The position numbers were made by a program, and so were the translations under genes. A stretch of 64,000 nt of DNA from Gambelia wislizenii (lineage: Eukaryota; Chordata; Lepidosauria; Squamata; Crotaphytidae). Below are positions 22,368 through 32,655 of this stretch, piece after piece. The DNA lies in assembly GCA_030847615.1 (NCBI GenBank), contig JAUMIR010000015.1:9441501-9505500 (forward strand), read 5' to 3'. The notes under the pieces were generated by a model. It was given only the letters and a program-made list of their open reading frames with translations, was not told where the DNA came from and did no database searches. Position 1 is the stretch's first letter. Each line of letters starts with the position of its first letter.

Positions 22368-23146
22368 ATGGCATACAGTACTAAGAAAGCTACAGCACAA
22401 CTCCAAGTACAGACGCTTACCTCTAGCAGGGAATCACAAGAAGCCCCAAAGATTCCAGAATTCCAAAACCTAATATTAGAAGAGTTAAGAGCTGAACTTA
22501 GGAATTTTAAACAAGAAATAAGGAATTAATTAAAAGATATTCAAAAAGAAATCAAACATGATTACAAAAAATAAACAGAGATACAGGGTAAAAAACTAGA
22601 TAAAATAAACAAAGAAATGGAAGGAATGAAGAAAGAAATTGAAACACTGAAGGAAAAATCTCAAGAAGTGGAAAGGACTTCAACAAAGATTCAAGAGAAA
22701 CAAAATAAAGGGGTGGAGTATATGTTAAATGAAGAAATACGATATAGAGAAAAATGTTTAAAACTGAGAGGTTTATCAGAGAAGGTAAACAAAAATCTAT
22801 TTGAGAGAGTGATCCCAGACCTGGCAAATTTGTAGAAATAGGTGAAGAATATCTGGAGGAAGAGATTGAAAAGATGTTTTGGATAAATTCAGTGATTGCT
22901 AGGGAAAAGAAACTTCCGAGGGATAGTGTGATTCAATTCAATAAAAATAAAATAAGGGATAAAATAATTCAACAAAACTTCAGAGATACACTTAAAGTAG
23001 GAGGAGAAAAATTAGAAGTCTTCAAAGATATTCCAACTGTTATTTTAAAAAGGAGACAAAATTATAAAAGGATTACCCAAGTATTAAATAAAGGAATTTA
23101 TTATAAATGGAATAAAATAGAAGGGATCTCTTTCACGTATAGATAG
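22368..23146 (+). pseudogene. L1-b ORF1 (nucleic-acid-binding coiled-coil protein), broken
   Basis: Starts at ATG 22368 (MAYSTKKATAQLQVQ), with a lysine- and glutamate-rich coiled coil (EMEGMKKEIETLKEKSQEVE region, 22617 on) and an RNA-binding-like part (LRGLSEKVNKNLFERV; IQFNKNKIRDKIIQQNFRD). Several stops and frameshifts interrupt it (for example after KQEIRN near 22529). It ends in VLNKGIYYKWNKIEGISF. Confidence 0.7.
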
Positions 23147-23451
23147 AAGAAATGTAGGGTAGACTCGATGAAGAAGGCTGGAGACTTCTGTAAAAAATAT
23201 GAAAAAGAAAAAAGACAATCAGGAAAAGCAGACCAGGGAGAAGAGGAAACAAGAAAGGATATTGAAAAAACATTTAATTGAGAGACTACAACAAGAATTA
23301 GAGGTGCATGCAAGAAAAGGAGAAGAGGAAGAACTTGGTAGAGAAGAAGCGGATTTGGACATAGAACCAGAAAAGGAAAACGAAGAAGAAGAAGACTTAG
23401 AAGAAAATATAGAAAGTGTGGAGGAACAAGTTTAAAGGAAGGAAATCTAAA

Positions 23452-26400
23452 ATGGTAATAAAAATGTGTTCTTGGAACGTAAAAGGTTTAAATTCAGAAT
23501 ATAAAAGAAGAAGAATATTTCATGACTTAGGAAAGCAGAAAAATGATATAATATGTTTACAAGAAACTAAGATAAAAAAAGAAGATCAAGAAAAAATTTG
23601 TAGGAAATTGTATCATCAAACTGAGAAACACATAGAAGGATCCATGATTTTATTAGGAGATTTTAATGGAGTCCTTGATCCAAAAATAGATAGATCACAT
23701 AAAAAGAAAGTGGGAGTTCAGAAAAAGCTACCAACAAGCTTTTTTGAAATAAAACAAGAGTATAATCTAGAAGATGTCTGGACGAAAATGCATAGTAACG
23801 AAAAGGGCTTCACTTTTTACTCAGATAGACATAAATCCATGTCCAGAATTGATATGTTTTTAACTTCAAAAGACCTGATACCTAATATTCTGGACATGGA
23901 AATTATGGCAAGGACAATTTTGGATCACAACCCAATTAAATTGTCAGTACAAGTTGCCAAAACAACTAAGAATTGGAAAGTATTGCTAGAGAAGATATAC
24001 TGTATAATTGAATGAGAATTTAATAAGAGATGAAAGCTATGTCAAAATATTGAAGAAAGAGATTAACCTATACTTTGAAGAAAATGACAATAATGAATGC
24101 AAATGGAAAACTATCTGGGATGCTCGAAAAGCAGTTTTTAGAAGGCTATTGATCAAAAGAGGTGCAGAAGTTATGAAACAGAACACGGAATGTATAACTT
24201 TTTGATTAGAGAGCTGAAAAAGAAAGAAGAACTAAGAGAAGATCCAACTAAAGATAAGCTAATAAGTTAAATCAAATTAATCTGAACACAACTAAATATG
24301 GAAACATGGTCAGTTCTTGAAAAGAAAATGAAAAGAACATGACAGATCAATTTTGATTTTGCAAATAAATAAAGCAAGTGGCTTGCACATAGACGAAGAA
24401 GAGAAACTGAGAAAAAAATAATTACTGAGATAAGATGTGGGGAACAAATTACAACAAAGCAGAAAGAGATTAAAGAAAAGTTCAAAAATATTATAATAAA
24501 CTATTTTGTAGCAAAGCAAAAAATGAAGAGGAGATACAGAATATGAAGATATATTTGGATAAACAAGAATTTCAAAATTTGAAAAAAGAACATTTGGAGA
24601 ATTTGAACAAAACAATTGCAATGGGTGAAATCGTGAAAGTAATTCAAGAGCTGAAACTGAACAAAGTTCCAGGTCCAGACGGTTTTTCGGCACTGTTCTA
24701 TAAAAAAATTGAAAATGAACTGGCTTGTTGTTTAAGTTGTTTAACCAAATTGAAGTTGAAGGGATCCCTGACACTTGGAAAAATGCTAACATAGCCTTAA
24801 TATTGAAAGAAGGAAAGGATGCTAAAGAAGTTGGAAATTGCCATCCTATCTCATTATTAAACATAGACTACATAATTTACACTATGATCCTGGCAAATAG
24901 GCTAAAACAAATAATTACTGAAATAGTAAGTGAAGATCAAAATGGTTTTATACCTGGGAGAAGAATAAACGATACCATAAGAACAGTTATAAATATATTG
25001 GAATATTATGAAGCACACAATGAAAAAAAATTAGGTTTGATGATGGTAGATGCTGAAAAAGTGTTTGATAGTGTTGATTGGTGCTTTATGTTGGAGATAA
25101 TGCAAAGGTTGGGAATGGGAACTAGGTTTTGTAAGAGAATAGAAAGTATATATACAGAGCAAACGGCACAACTTATTATCAATGGGGAGAGCATTGATAC
25201 ATTTCAAATAAATAAAGGTACTAAACAGGGCTGTCCCATCTTGGCCCTGTTATTTATTCTAGTACTTGACGTGCTGATTAGAAGATTGAAAACCTGCAGG
25301 GAGTTTCTGTGCAAATGGGGTGCACAGAAAACGGAACATGTTGGAAGTGTGGCAAATTTCAAGGCTCCCTAATCCATATGTGGTGGAAATGTAACAAATT
25401 AGGGAAATTCTGGTGCAGCATTCATGAAAATATTAAATCAGTATTACAGATTGAAATCGAATTACTACCAGAGATGTATCTATTAAATATGATAAAAGGG
25501 ATGAGTAGGGAGAAGGAAAAACTTCATGGGAGAACAATTTGGTACATGATAACTGCTGCCAGAATAGTAATAGCAAAGAAATGGAAACAAAAAGAGGTAC
25601 CAACTATAAATGAATGGAAAGATAAATTGTTAGACATGATGATGATGGACAAATTGACAAACAGGATAAGAAACAAACACATGGTAAGACAAAGGAAAAT
25701 TGGGCGAGTTTAATAAAACATTGGGAAGAAACAAAAGACATGTACAAGGGGTTTAGAGACTTGGGAAATGATTAAATGCAAATATAAGAGCCATTAAGAG
25801 ATGGCAAAGGCCTGTAAGTATCAAGGGAATGGTCAAGGAATAAGGTTTGTTTAATGAAGAAAGGTCTTATCAGTTAAACAGTAAAATTTACAAAGAAATA
25901 TATGGGTAATCTGTGTAACATAAAAATTTCAAATAGACAATTATATGTATGTTTAAATAAACTTAAATATGTGAAAAGGAAACATTACAATTTAGATTTA
26001 GAAGAGGCAAGTAATGGGGAACAAGAAAAAATGGTGATTAAATAGAGAATAACATGACTCACGACTCGATAAAGGAATTTTTTTTAATTGGTGGTAAGAT
26101 GCTGCATGTGAGTGTTCAAATTACAGAGTATCAAAAAGCAATAGAATGATCTATATAACTATATATAATTATATAACTATGGTACAGGAGACGTACAAGT
26201 AACTGTTTTTGATGTTTTATGTTTTCCATTGTATATGAGCAAGCTTTTTGTTATTCACAAAAATGAAATGTAAAGAACAATAAGATGTGAAGGCTCTATG
26301 GATTACTAGGAAATCAATCAACCAATAAATAATAATTATGAAAAAAAAAACCTGCAGGGAGTTTCCAGGTATAAAAATTAAAGGTATAAACTATAAATTA

Positions 26401-26485
26401 AAAGCCTTTATGGACGATTTGATTATTTTTATTGACGAACCACAAAACCAAATTGAAAAATGTTTAAATCTAATAAAGGATATCT
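23452..26485 (+). pseudogene. L1-b ORF2: endonuclease and RT, broken and interrupted
   Basis: Endonuclease: MCSWNVKGLNSEYKRRR, DIICLQETKIKKEDQEK, MILLGDFNGVLDPKIDRS, FTFYSDRHKSMSRIDMFL and a DHNPIKLS end motif. RT: LNKVPGPDGFSALFYKKIE, WKNANIALILKEGKDAKE, SEDQNGFIPGRRINDTIRT, MVDAEKVFDSVDWCFM and KGTKQGCPILALLFILVLDV. The catalytic second box (FMDDLIIF) appears only beyond the L1-c insertion, at about 26410-26433. Deletions between endonuclease and RT and several frameshifts make it inactive; it is truncated at the 3' end. Confidence 0.85.
25308..26346 (+). mobile_element. 5'-truncated L1 (L1-c) nested in L1-b with 19-bp TSD
   Basis: The inserted piece starts within the ORF2 C-terminal zinc-knuckle region (TCWKCGKFQGSLIHMWWKC at about 25335-25395) and ends after an A-rich 3' UTR and a terminal A run at 26341. 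The 19-bp sequence AAAACCTGCAGGGAGTTTC occurs at 25289-25307 and again at 26347-26365. The target GATTG|AAAAC fits L1 endonuclease preference read on the opposite strand. The C-terminal frame runs to 25713. Confidence 0.92.
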
Positions 26486-27069
26486 AAATTAGAGTTTAAA
26501 ATGGCTTGACGGAGGGCTTTAAAAGTAGTACTCTCAAATATGTGAAGAATGGAGGTGCCCAGGTTGATTGACCACCGTATTCTCTGTTCTCCCATATGAA
26601 TTCCATTTACATTTTGGGAAGGACATGGGGGGTGAAGCACCTCAAAATTAAATAACAATGAGAGAGGAAAATAATCACTTTCAACTTGATTGTTCACTTC
26701 AAATCTAAAAATATCAGGTACCAGAGTAGCAGAAACTGCAATATAATCTATTGTGCTTGCTGTCCTATTGGTGACAACGGTGTAAGTACCCAATGTTTTG
26801 TCATGATGGGTTCCATTAAGGCATTGCAAATGGTGCAAGGAGAGGACTTCTATAAACTTCAGACCTGGCACATTGTAGTTCCACACAGTTGCACATTTTA
26901 CATTGTGGGTTGTACAACAGCACTCATTCATCAGCATGTGTGATGCAATGTTGCTATTTTTGTTGGAATTGCATAATATTGGCATGACACATCTCTGCAT
27001 GGGGATATTTATGCTACACTGAGCGGAAATTTGATTGCAGCCTTTATGTGTTATTCTATACACAGTCAT
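26486..27069 (-). pseudogene. Endonuclease-like fragment of a non-LTR retrotransposon
   Basis: The minus-strand frame (27069-26470) contains GTYTVVTNRTASTIDYIAVS, then IFRFEVNNQVESDYFPLSLL. This is the layout of the C-terminal half of a LINE AP-endonuclease (xSTIDYI ... SDHxPL), with H changed to Y in the last motif. I cannot name the clade, and the upstream part is less convincing. No catalytic N-terminal half was recognised. Confidence 0.45.
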
Positions 27070-28476
27070 TTATGCCCAGAGGGCTTACATTCCTAGGCAT
27101 ATATTTTGATGGCCCAGGGTTGGGGGCTAGCAACTGCTGAGAAGGTGGGGCCATCTCCCCTTTGTGATGGTCTATACCTGCCAAAATTCACACAGAAAAT
27201 GTCCAAACTGCCACAAAAATACGATGGTTTGGGCTGTCTGAACACCACTGCCTCTAACCTCGCTAACATCCTTTCCCTCCTAAGCAAAAATAGGATGTTT
27301 CTTCTAAAATCCAGAACCAGTCAAATCCATTGTGTGCGACAACATACACTGTCCTTTTTTCCAAGGTCTTTCCCCATTTTTGGCAATGGAAGTGGACTCC
27401 CTATAGGGAGAAGCTATTTAAGCATCCTCCCTACATTGCTTTTGCTCTACAGGGAAGGAGAAAATCTGTATGCAATGTTTGATTTTTTTTTTCTCTGTGC
27501 AGTAGGAATGATGTAAATAAGTGTGTTTGGATGGGTGAACAGGCAGAAGGTAAAGAGTTATGTGGTCCTTCTTCTGGATTGAGATGGGAAAATCTGTAGG
27601 GTTCACTCTCCGTTGCTTTAGGGTTTTGTTTGTTTGTTTGTTTTAAAAAATCTGGTCCTATAATGGAGATGGTCATGTTACACCTGCCTTCCAAATACAG
27701 GTTAAAAATGGGGAGGACCAAAGAGGAGGAGGGGAGGAGAAGGAAGAAAAGGGAGGTGGCAAAAAGAAGGAGAGAAGGAGGAAAAGCAGCAGTGGGAATG
27801 GGAGAGGAGGGGAGAAGAAAGAGGAGAAGAAGGAAGAGAAGAGGAAGAGAGGGAGGAGTTACCCAAAGCACTAATATGGGTGAACACAAAGACTCAAACA
27901 CAGAGTCAAAGAGTTAAGCTCTCAGAGCCCTGAGTTCAGATGGCCAATCTTTCAGTATCAAAGTTTCCCACATTCAAATGTTTTTAACTTTAAGTGCTTT
28001 TCATCCTGAATATGAAGATACTGGGAGTCTGCCAACTACTGTGTTAGTGAAGCATTAATGATGATGACATGGTAGCACTGGTGCTAATGGTGATGGAGGA
28101 ACCTTTTATACTACAAGCTTGTACCCCAAAATATCCACACACCCCAGAAAAACCTAACTTCCCAAACATTTAGAAGTAGTCAATCCATATTGCGACACTT
28201 CACAACAAATAATATTGTGTGAAGTCACAACACAAGGTGGTCAAGTGCAAACTTCAAATCACCAGCCCCACTTTACTTCAGAGATCATCGTGATGGCCTC
28301 TTTGCCCTCAGTTCCTCCCACCTCAGTTCCTATGGTCCCCTTCCTTCCTTTTTTCTGAACCAGAGATACACCTTTTCCCTTAAATGTGTGGCTTGTGTGT
28401 TTCCTTATCTATAGTTTGAAGGAATGGACCAGAGTCTCTAGCTGAACAAAAAGTATAGGGTATCTTTATTAAAGGG
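27070..28476. other. No gene recognised; contains homopurine tract
   Basis: Apart from the purine-rich tract at 27700-27865 I see only AT-rich unclassified sequence. The open frames here are either translations of the purine tract or lack any recognisable motif. Confidence 0.6.
27700..27865 (+). repeat. Homopurine (GGA/GAA) low-complexity tract
   Basis: About 165 bases that are almost exclusively A and G on the plus strand (repeats of GGAGGAG, GAAGAA, GAGAAGGA), with a few interruptions. The mirror polypyrimidine strand gives the serine/leucine/proline-rich open frames on minus, which are not genes. Confidence 0.85.
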
Positions 28477-28711
28477 AATACTGTGTCCAGTTCTGGGCAC
28501 CACAATTAGCTGGAGCATGTCCACACAATGGCGACCAAAATGGTGGCATGTCTGGAAACCATTATGCCCTATGAGGAGAGCCTTAGGGAACTGTGTATGT
28601 TTAGTCTGGAAAAGAGAAGGTTGAGAGGGGACATGATAGCTATGTTTAAATATTTGGAGGGATGTCATACTGAGGATGGAGCAGGCTTGTTTTCCGCTGC
28701 TCCAGAGACAC

Positions 28712-28753
28712 TGGATTCCACTCTGCTCCGCAAGGCGTGTGGAGTGGAATCCA
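28712..28753. repeat. Left-end inverted repeat of Ngaro-1
   Basis: 12-bp perfect arms, TGGATTCCACTC (28712-28723) and GAGTGGAATCCA (28742-28753), with an 18-nt spacer, starting one or two bases after the CR1 junction. Confidence 0.85.
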
Positions 28754-28878
28754 TCATTGCAGCCAGGGAGGAGGGAGACCGCCACTTGCGTCACCGGCAA
28801 GCACCGGCGACGCGAGTGGAGGGGCGGGGGCCAGGTGAATATAAGGGCAGCTCGCCCCTTCGCTCACCCTCTTTGCTG

Positions 28879-28975
28879 GACAAATAATGGGCCTGGGAAA
28901 TTTCCCCACCAACACAGGTATTCATTGCAGGAATACCTGTGTTGGCGGGGAAATTTCCCAGGCCCATTATTTGTC
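28879..28975. repeat. 45-bp inverted duplication at internal deletion junction
   Basis: The arms 28879-28923 and 28931-28975 are reverse complements with a single mismatch and a 7-nt spacer. The right arm is recombinase coding sequence (EYLCWRGNFPGPLF). The left arm is an extra inverted copy of it, joined to the Ngaro leader. Confidence 0.92.
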
Positions 28976-29194
28976 TACTTGGACAGGACGCCCCTCACTA
29001 AGTACCAGTTCTGGAAGGTAACCACCAGGGCACTGGAAAGGCTTGGTTTGACAGGCGTCGAGTTTGGAACCCATTCTTTTCGGATAGGGGTGGCATCTAT
29101 GGCTGCAGCAATTGGCATGTCACCGGCAGCGATTCAACGGATTGGGAGATGGAAATCCTCCACGTATCGGAGGTACGTCCGTCCTTTAACCTAG
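28931..29194 (+). pseudogene. Ngaro-1 tyrosine recombinase, C-terminal part only
   Basis: Encodes GPLFVYLDRTPLTKYQFW, then GTHSFRIGVASMAAAIGM (HxxR catalytic motif) and IQRIGRWKSSTYRRYVRP (W and the C-terminal Tyr region). The N-terminal catalytic Arg and Lys are absent because everything upstream is deleted. Stop TAG is at 29192-29194. Confidence 0.85.
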
Positions 29195-29240
29195 TAACCT
29201 CTCTTTCTTCCCCTTTTGTCTTCCAGGTTTTAGACCCCTG

Positions 29241-29822
29241 ATGGTGAGACTCTGAGTGCTGATTTGTGGTCACACTATGGTCTACTGGGCAGCCCAGCAG
29301 GCCCGTTTAAGTCATTTTGGAGCTCACCTCAGCCTGGGAGATGGGGCAACGATCGAGTGGTTGGGGAAGAGAGATCTCCATTGGCATGGCCTGTTGCGAA
29401 GTCTGTTTGGAGAGTTTAGGGGGCCTCCGCTAGACATTCTGGTTCTCCACCTCAGTGGGAATGACCTGGGCTTGCAAAAAGGCAAGGCTTTAGTAATACA
29501 GGCATCCCAGGATATGGATACAATTACAGCCAGATGGCCCTCCACCATCCTGTTATGGTCTGTCATTCTTCTGCGGAAAGTATGGCGTGGGGAGGCGAAC
29601 CCCCTCCTGATTGATAGAGCCAGAAGGAAAGTCAACAGGCAAATGGGCAAATTTTTGGGAACAAGAGGGGGTCATTACCGGTTACACCCCCGAATAATGT
29701 TCGAGAGGCCTGAGCTCTACCGAGCAGATGGGGTGCACCTCTCAGACATTGGGAACTTAATTTTTTTGGAGGATCTTCAGCGGGGGTTGAGGGACCTGTT
29801 GGACAAGCTAGTGGGGGATTAA
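29241..29822 (+). pseudogene. SGNH-hydrolase-like ORF of Ngaro-1, inactivated
   Basis: Downstream of the recombinase and a pyrimidine tract ending TTCCAG (29226), the frame from ATG 29241 meets TGA at 29253. After the stop it is open to 29822: LICGHTMVYWAA (SGNH block I, with Thr where the nucleophile Ser is expected), DILVLHLSGNDLGL (block III GND) and RADGVHLSDIGN (block V DxxH). The homologous start in Ngaro-3 reads GHSFVYW. An accessory hydrolase ORF downstream of the recombinase has, as far as I recall, been described for Ngaro elements. Loss of Ser and the nonsense codon indicate decay. Confidence 0.75.
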
Positions 29823-30403
29823 GGGACAAAGCGGACACTTGCCCCTTATCTATGGCAGGAAAGGGGGGAGGCGTAGATGACGGTGTACACCTTTGGCACC
29901 AATTTCAGTGAATGAATTGTCTCTGAAAGGGTCTCCTTAGATTGCAAGATCTGGGAGAACAGAAGGAGACCTACCTTCAGGTTGGCCTGAAAGATAATTC
30001 CCTCACCTTAATCTGTATGAATTGGGTGAGGGTCTTTCTGGTTGACCTTCCAGACATGGGCCAGCTGGAGAGCAACCCCACGTTTGGGGTTGCTCAACAG
30101 GGCTCAGGTGTTCGCCAGGGGAAGCTGGGGGGCATAAGTCCAGGAGGGACGATCAGCCCCAGCTACTCCCACACTAGGTTGCCTCCCCCCGCTGAAGATT
30201 TAAAGGGAAAATAAATAGGTAGGGTTACAAATAAAGCCCATTTTATTTCAACCGATATTCGGTGTGCGGTCTCTTTATTTCTCCGAGTCTGTCTGCAATA
30301 GGACACGAAGCAATGGGTTCAAATACAGGAAAGAGATTCCACCTGAACATTAGGAAGAACTTCCTGACAGTAAGAGCTGTTCGGAATGGTATGAACTATC
30401 CCA

Positions 30404-31714
30404 TAGAATCAAAGAATCATAGAATTGGAGAGTTGGAAGAGACCACGAGGGCCATCCAATCCAACCCCCTGCCATGCAGGAAATCTTGATCAAAGCATCC
30501 CTGACAGATGGCAATCCAGCCTCTGTTTAAAGACCTCCAACGAAGGAGACCCCACCACGCTCCGAGGGAGTGCGTTCCACTGCCGAACAGCTCTTACTGT
30601 CAGAAAGTTCCTCCTAATGTTGAGGTGGAATCTCTGTTCCTGGAGCTTGCATCCATTGCTCCGTGTTCCAGTCTCTGGAGCAGCAGAAAACAAGCCTGCT
30701 CCATCCTCAGTGTGACACCCCTTCAAATATTTAAACAGGGCTATCATATCGCCTCTTAACCGTCTTTTTTCCAGGCTAAACATACCCAGCTCCCTAAGTC
30801 TCTCCTCATAAGGCATCGTTTCCAGACCTTTCACCATCTTAGTTGCCCTTCTCTGGACATGCTCCAATTTGTCCATATCCTTTTTTAATTGTGGTGCCCA
30901 GAACTGGACACAGTATTCTAGGTGAGGTCTGACCAAGGCAGAATAGAGTAGCACTATTACTTCCCTTGATCTAGACACTATACTTCTACTGATGTAGCCC
31001 AAAATCGCATTGGCCTTTTTAGCTGCCACATCACACTGTTGACTCATGTTCAACTTGTGGTCTACTAGGACTCCTAGATCCCTTTCGCACGTAGTCTTGT
31101 TCAGCCAGGTCTCTCCCATCCTATATCTATGCATTTCATTTTTCCACCCTAAGTGTTGTACCTTACATTTCTCCGTATTGAATTTCATTTTGTTAGCTTT
31201 GGCCCAGCTCTCCAGTCTATCCAGGTCATTCTGAATATTGATCCTGTCCTCTAGGGTATTAGCTACTCCTCCTAATTTGGTGTCATCTGCAAATTTGATA
31301 AGTATGCCCCTCATTCCCTCATCCAAGCCATTGATAAAGATGTTGAATAGCACTGGGCCCCGGACAGAACCCTGTGGCACCCCACTGGTCACATCTTTCC
31401 AAGATGAAGAGGAGCCACTGCTGAGCACCCTTTGGGTTTGGCTGGTCAACCAATTACAAATCCATTGAACAGTTAACTTGTCTAGCCCACATTTTACAAG
31501 CTTGTTTGCAAGAATGTGATGGGAAACCTTGTCAAAGGCCTTACTGAAATCAAGGTATACGATGTCCACTGCGTTCCCTTCATCTACCAAGCTGGTAACT
31601 TTATCAAAAAAAGAGATCAGATTAGTCTGGCATGACTTGTTTCTCTGAAACCCATGTTGACTTTTTGTGATTATGGCATTGCCTTTTAAATGTTCACAGA
31701 CTCTGATTAATGAT
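30404..31714 (-). mobile_element. 5'-truncated CR1 inserted in antisense
   Basis: The minus-strand CR1 3' end with its signature (plus: GAATCATAGAATTGGAGAG, GGGCCATCCAATCCAACCCC) is at 30404-30480. The element runs to about 31714, where the plus-strand host CR1 resumes (CTATCCC | TCGTAGTG). Confidence 0.88.
30490..31714 (-). pseudogene. CR1 reverse transcriptase, N-terminally truncated but open
   Basis: An uninterrupted frame from RT block 2 to the stop: KSQHGFQRNKSCQTNLI, DIVYLDFSKAFDKVSHHIL, VTSGVPQGSVRGPVLFNIF, GILIKFADDTKLGGVAN (catalytic FADD), then [35 protein letters not shown] and the C-terminal VFKQRLDCHLSGML. The endonuclease and first RT blocks are missing. The frame accidentally continues upstream into antisense host CR1 to 31848; that part is not real protein. 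Confidence 0.88.
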
Positions 31715-31862
31715 CTCGTAGTGTGATGAAATCTTCTTCTATGGAGGATTTTAAGCAGAGGCTGGATGGCTATGTGTTGGGAATGCTTTGATTGTGTATT
31801 CCTACATGGCAGGGGGTTGGACTGGATGGCCCTTATGGTCTCTATCAATCTATGATTCTATG

Positions 31863-32327
31863 AAAATATACACACATGGAAACTTGTGCTTTAACAGTTC
31901 TTAAATCTATATAATATGCCCCCTTATCCCTCAGACTCTTTCTCTCTTGGTCCAATCAATCTTATCAAACAACCTATTAACCTCTGTATACAAAATATCC
32001 CAACTAAACTTCACTCATACACCACACACACCTGGAGCCCTCTACGCCAATCACTGTCATGAGCAGGACTCCACTGAAGCATTCCTCTCTCTTCCGGCTA
32101 ACTGTCATGCAACCTTTAAACATACAGAAGGGGGCTCAGCCGCTTGCCGGCGGGCCTTTTTGCGGCCTGGCCGGCGCCCCCCGGATACCTCTTGGCTGGC
32201 CCGCCCCCCCCACTCCGCCAGGGGTGGGGGGGAGGAGCGGAGGACCACATGGCCCTCCATGGCGGTCGCCATCTTGCCTTCCCCTTCCCAGGTTGCATTG
32301 CGGCCGGTAGGGGTGGAGGAAGGGGCG
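31863..32327. other. No gene; AT-rich then GC-rich flank of Ngaro-2
   Basis: 31863-32110 is unclassified AT-rich sequence. From 32110 it becomes GC-rich, with a palindromic CCATGGCGGTCGCCATCTTG (32257-32276) resembling paired YY1 motifs. This could be upstream Ngaro-2 sequence or unrelated. Confidence 0.4.
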
Positions 32328-32455
32328 CCAGCCAATCGGAGAGGACCTGGCCACCACCGATTGGCTGGACCCCTCCCTGAGGGGCGGGTCATCCGGCCGG
32401 CTCGGACGCGGCCGGATGACATCAGAGGAGGGGCGACGGAGCCGATATAAGGCGG
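32328..32455 (+). promoter_or_regulatory. Ngaro-2 left inverted repeat and promoter
   Basis: Inverted-repeat arms CCAGCCAATCGG (32328-32339) and CCGATTGGCTGG (32357-32368) each contain a CCAAT box in opposite orientation. A TATA box GATATAAGG lies at 32444-32452. The relative layout (inverted repeat, then TATA about 85-120 bp later) matches Ngaro-1. Confidence 0.6.
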
Positions 32456-32655
32456 CTCCGTCGGCTCTCCCTCCTCTTTTGGCTCCGAGGAGCCGAAGAT
32501 GACGGACGTCCGGGGGGGCCGAAGAAGGGTTCGGGCTGCGAGGCAGCGGTCGGCGTAAAAAAATAAAAATAAAGCCACGTGATTATCATTGGCACAGGGC
32601 TAGAGGCACCCGCCCCGGAGTCGCCACATAGTCTATCACCTGGCAGGGTTTGGAC

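Larger units (their letters stand above)
20515..26485 (+). mobile_element. L1 LINE with ORF1 and ORF2 (L1-b), interrupted by L1-c
   Basis: The leader at 20515-22367 (GC-rich near 20520-20760, A-rich afterwards) is followed by an ORF1 relic (22368-23146) and ORF2 relic (23452-25307, resuming 26366-26485). A younger 5'-truncated L1 sits at 25308-26346 between 19-bp target duplications. The element ends near 26485 inside the RT, so its 3' end is missing. Confidence 0.8.
28711..30295 (+). mobile_element. Ngaro-1: deleted tyrosine-recombinase retrotransposon
   Basis: It begins with an inverted repeat (arms 28712-28723 and 28742-28753) and a TATA-containing GC-rich leader (ATATAAGGG at 28839). It then jumps straight into the recombinase C-terminus, followed by the hydrolase ORF, a 3' region with a hairpin (30071-30094) and AATAAA at about 30210-30230. 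The gag, RT-RNase H and most of the recombinase are missing. No target-site duplication is apparent, as expected for elements integrated by a tyrosine recombinase. It sits cleanly inside a CR1. Confidence 0.8.
28477..31862 (+). mobile_element. Host CR1, split in three by later insertions
   Basis: CR1 sequence runs 28477-28710 ([12 protein letters not shown] segment, then LRELCMFSLEKRRLRGDMIA), resumes at about 30296-30403 (GGACACGAAGCAATGGGTTC through AGAGCTGTTCGG) and again at about 31715-31862 (GGATTTTAAGCAGAGGCTGG through CTATGATTCTATGA). The three parts read in the order of a single CR1 3' region. The gaps are Ngaro-1 (28711-30295) and a minus-strand CR1 (30404-31714). Confidence 0.85.

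Noticed and set aside
26089..26365. Independent small repeat between L1 parts
   Set aside because: It is explained as the 3' UTR and A tail of nested L1-c, ending in the target duplication.
27431..27917. Leu/Ser/Pro-rich and Lys/Arg/Glu-rich ORFs around 27.7 kb
   Set aside because: Translations of a homopurine/homopyrimidine tract.
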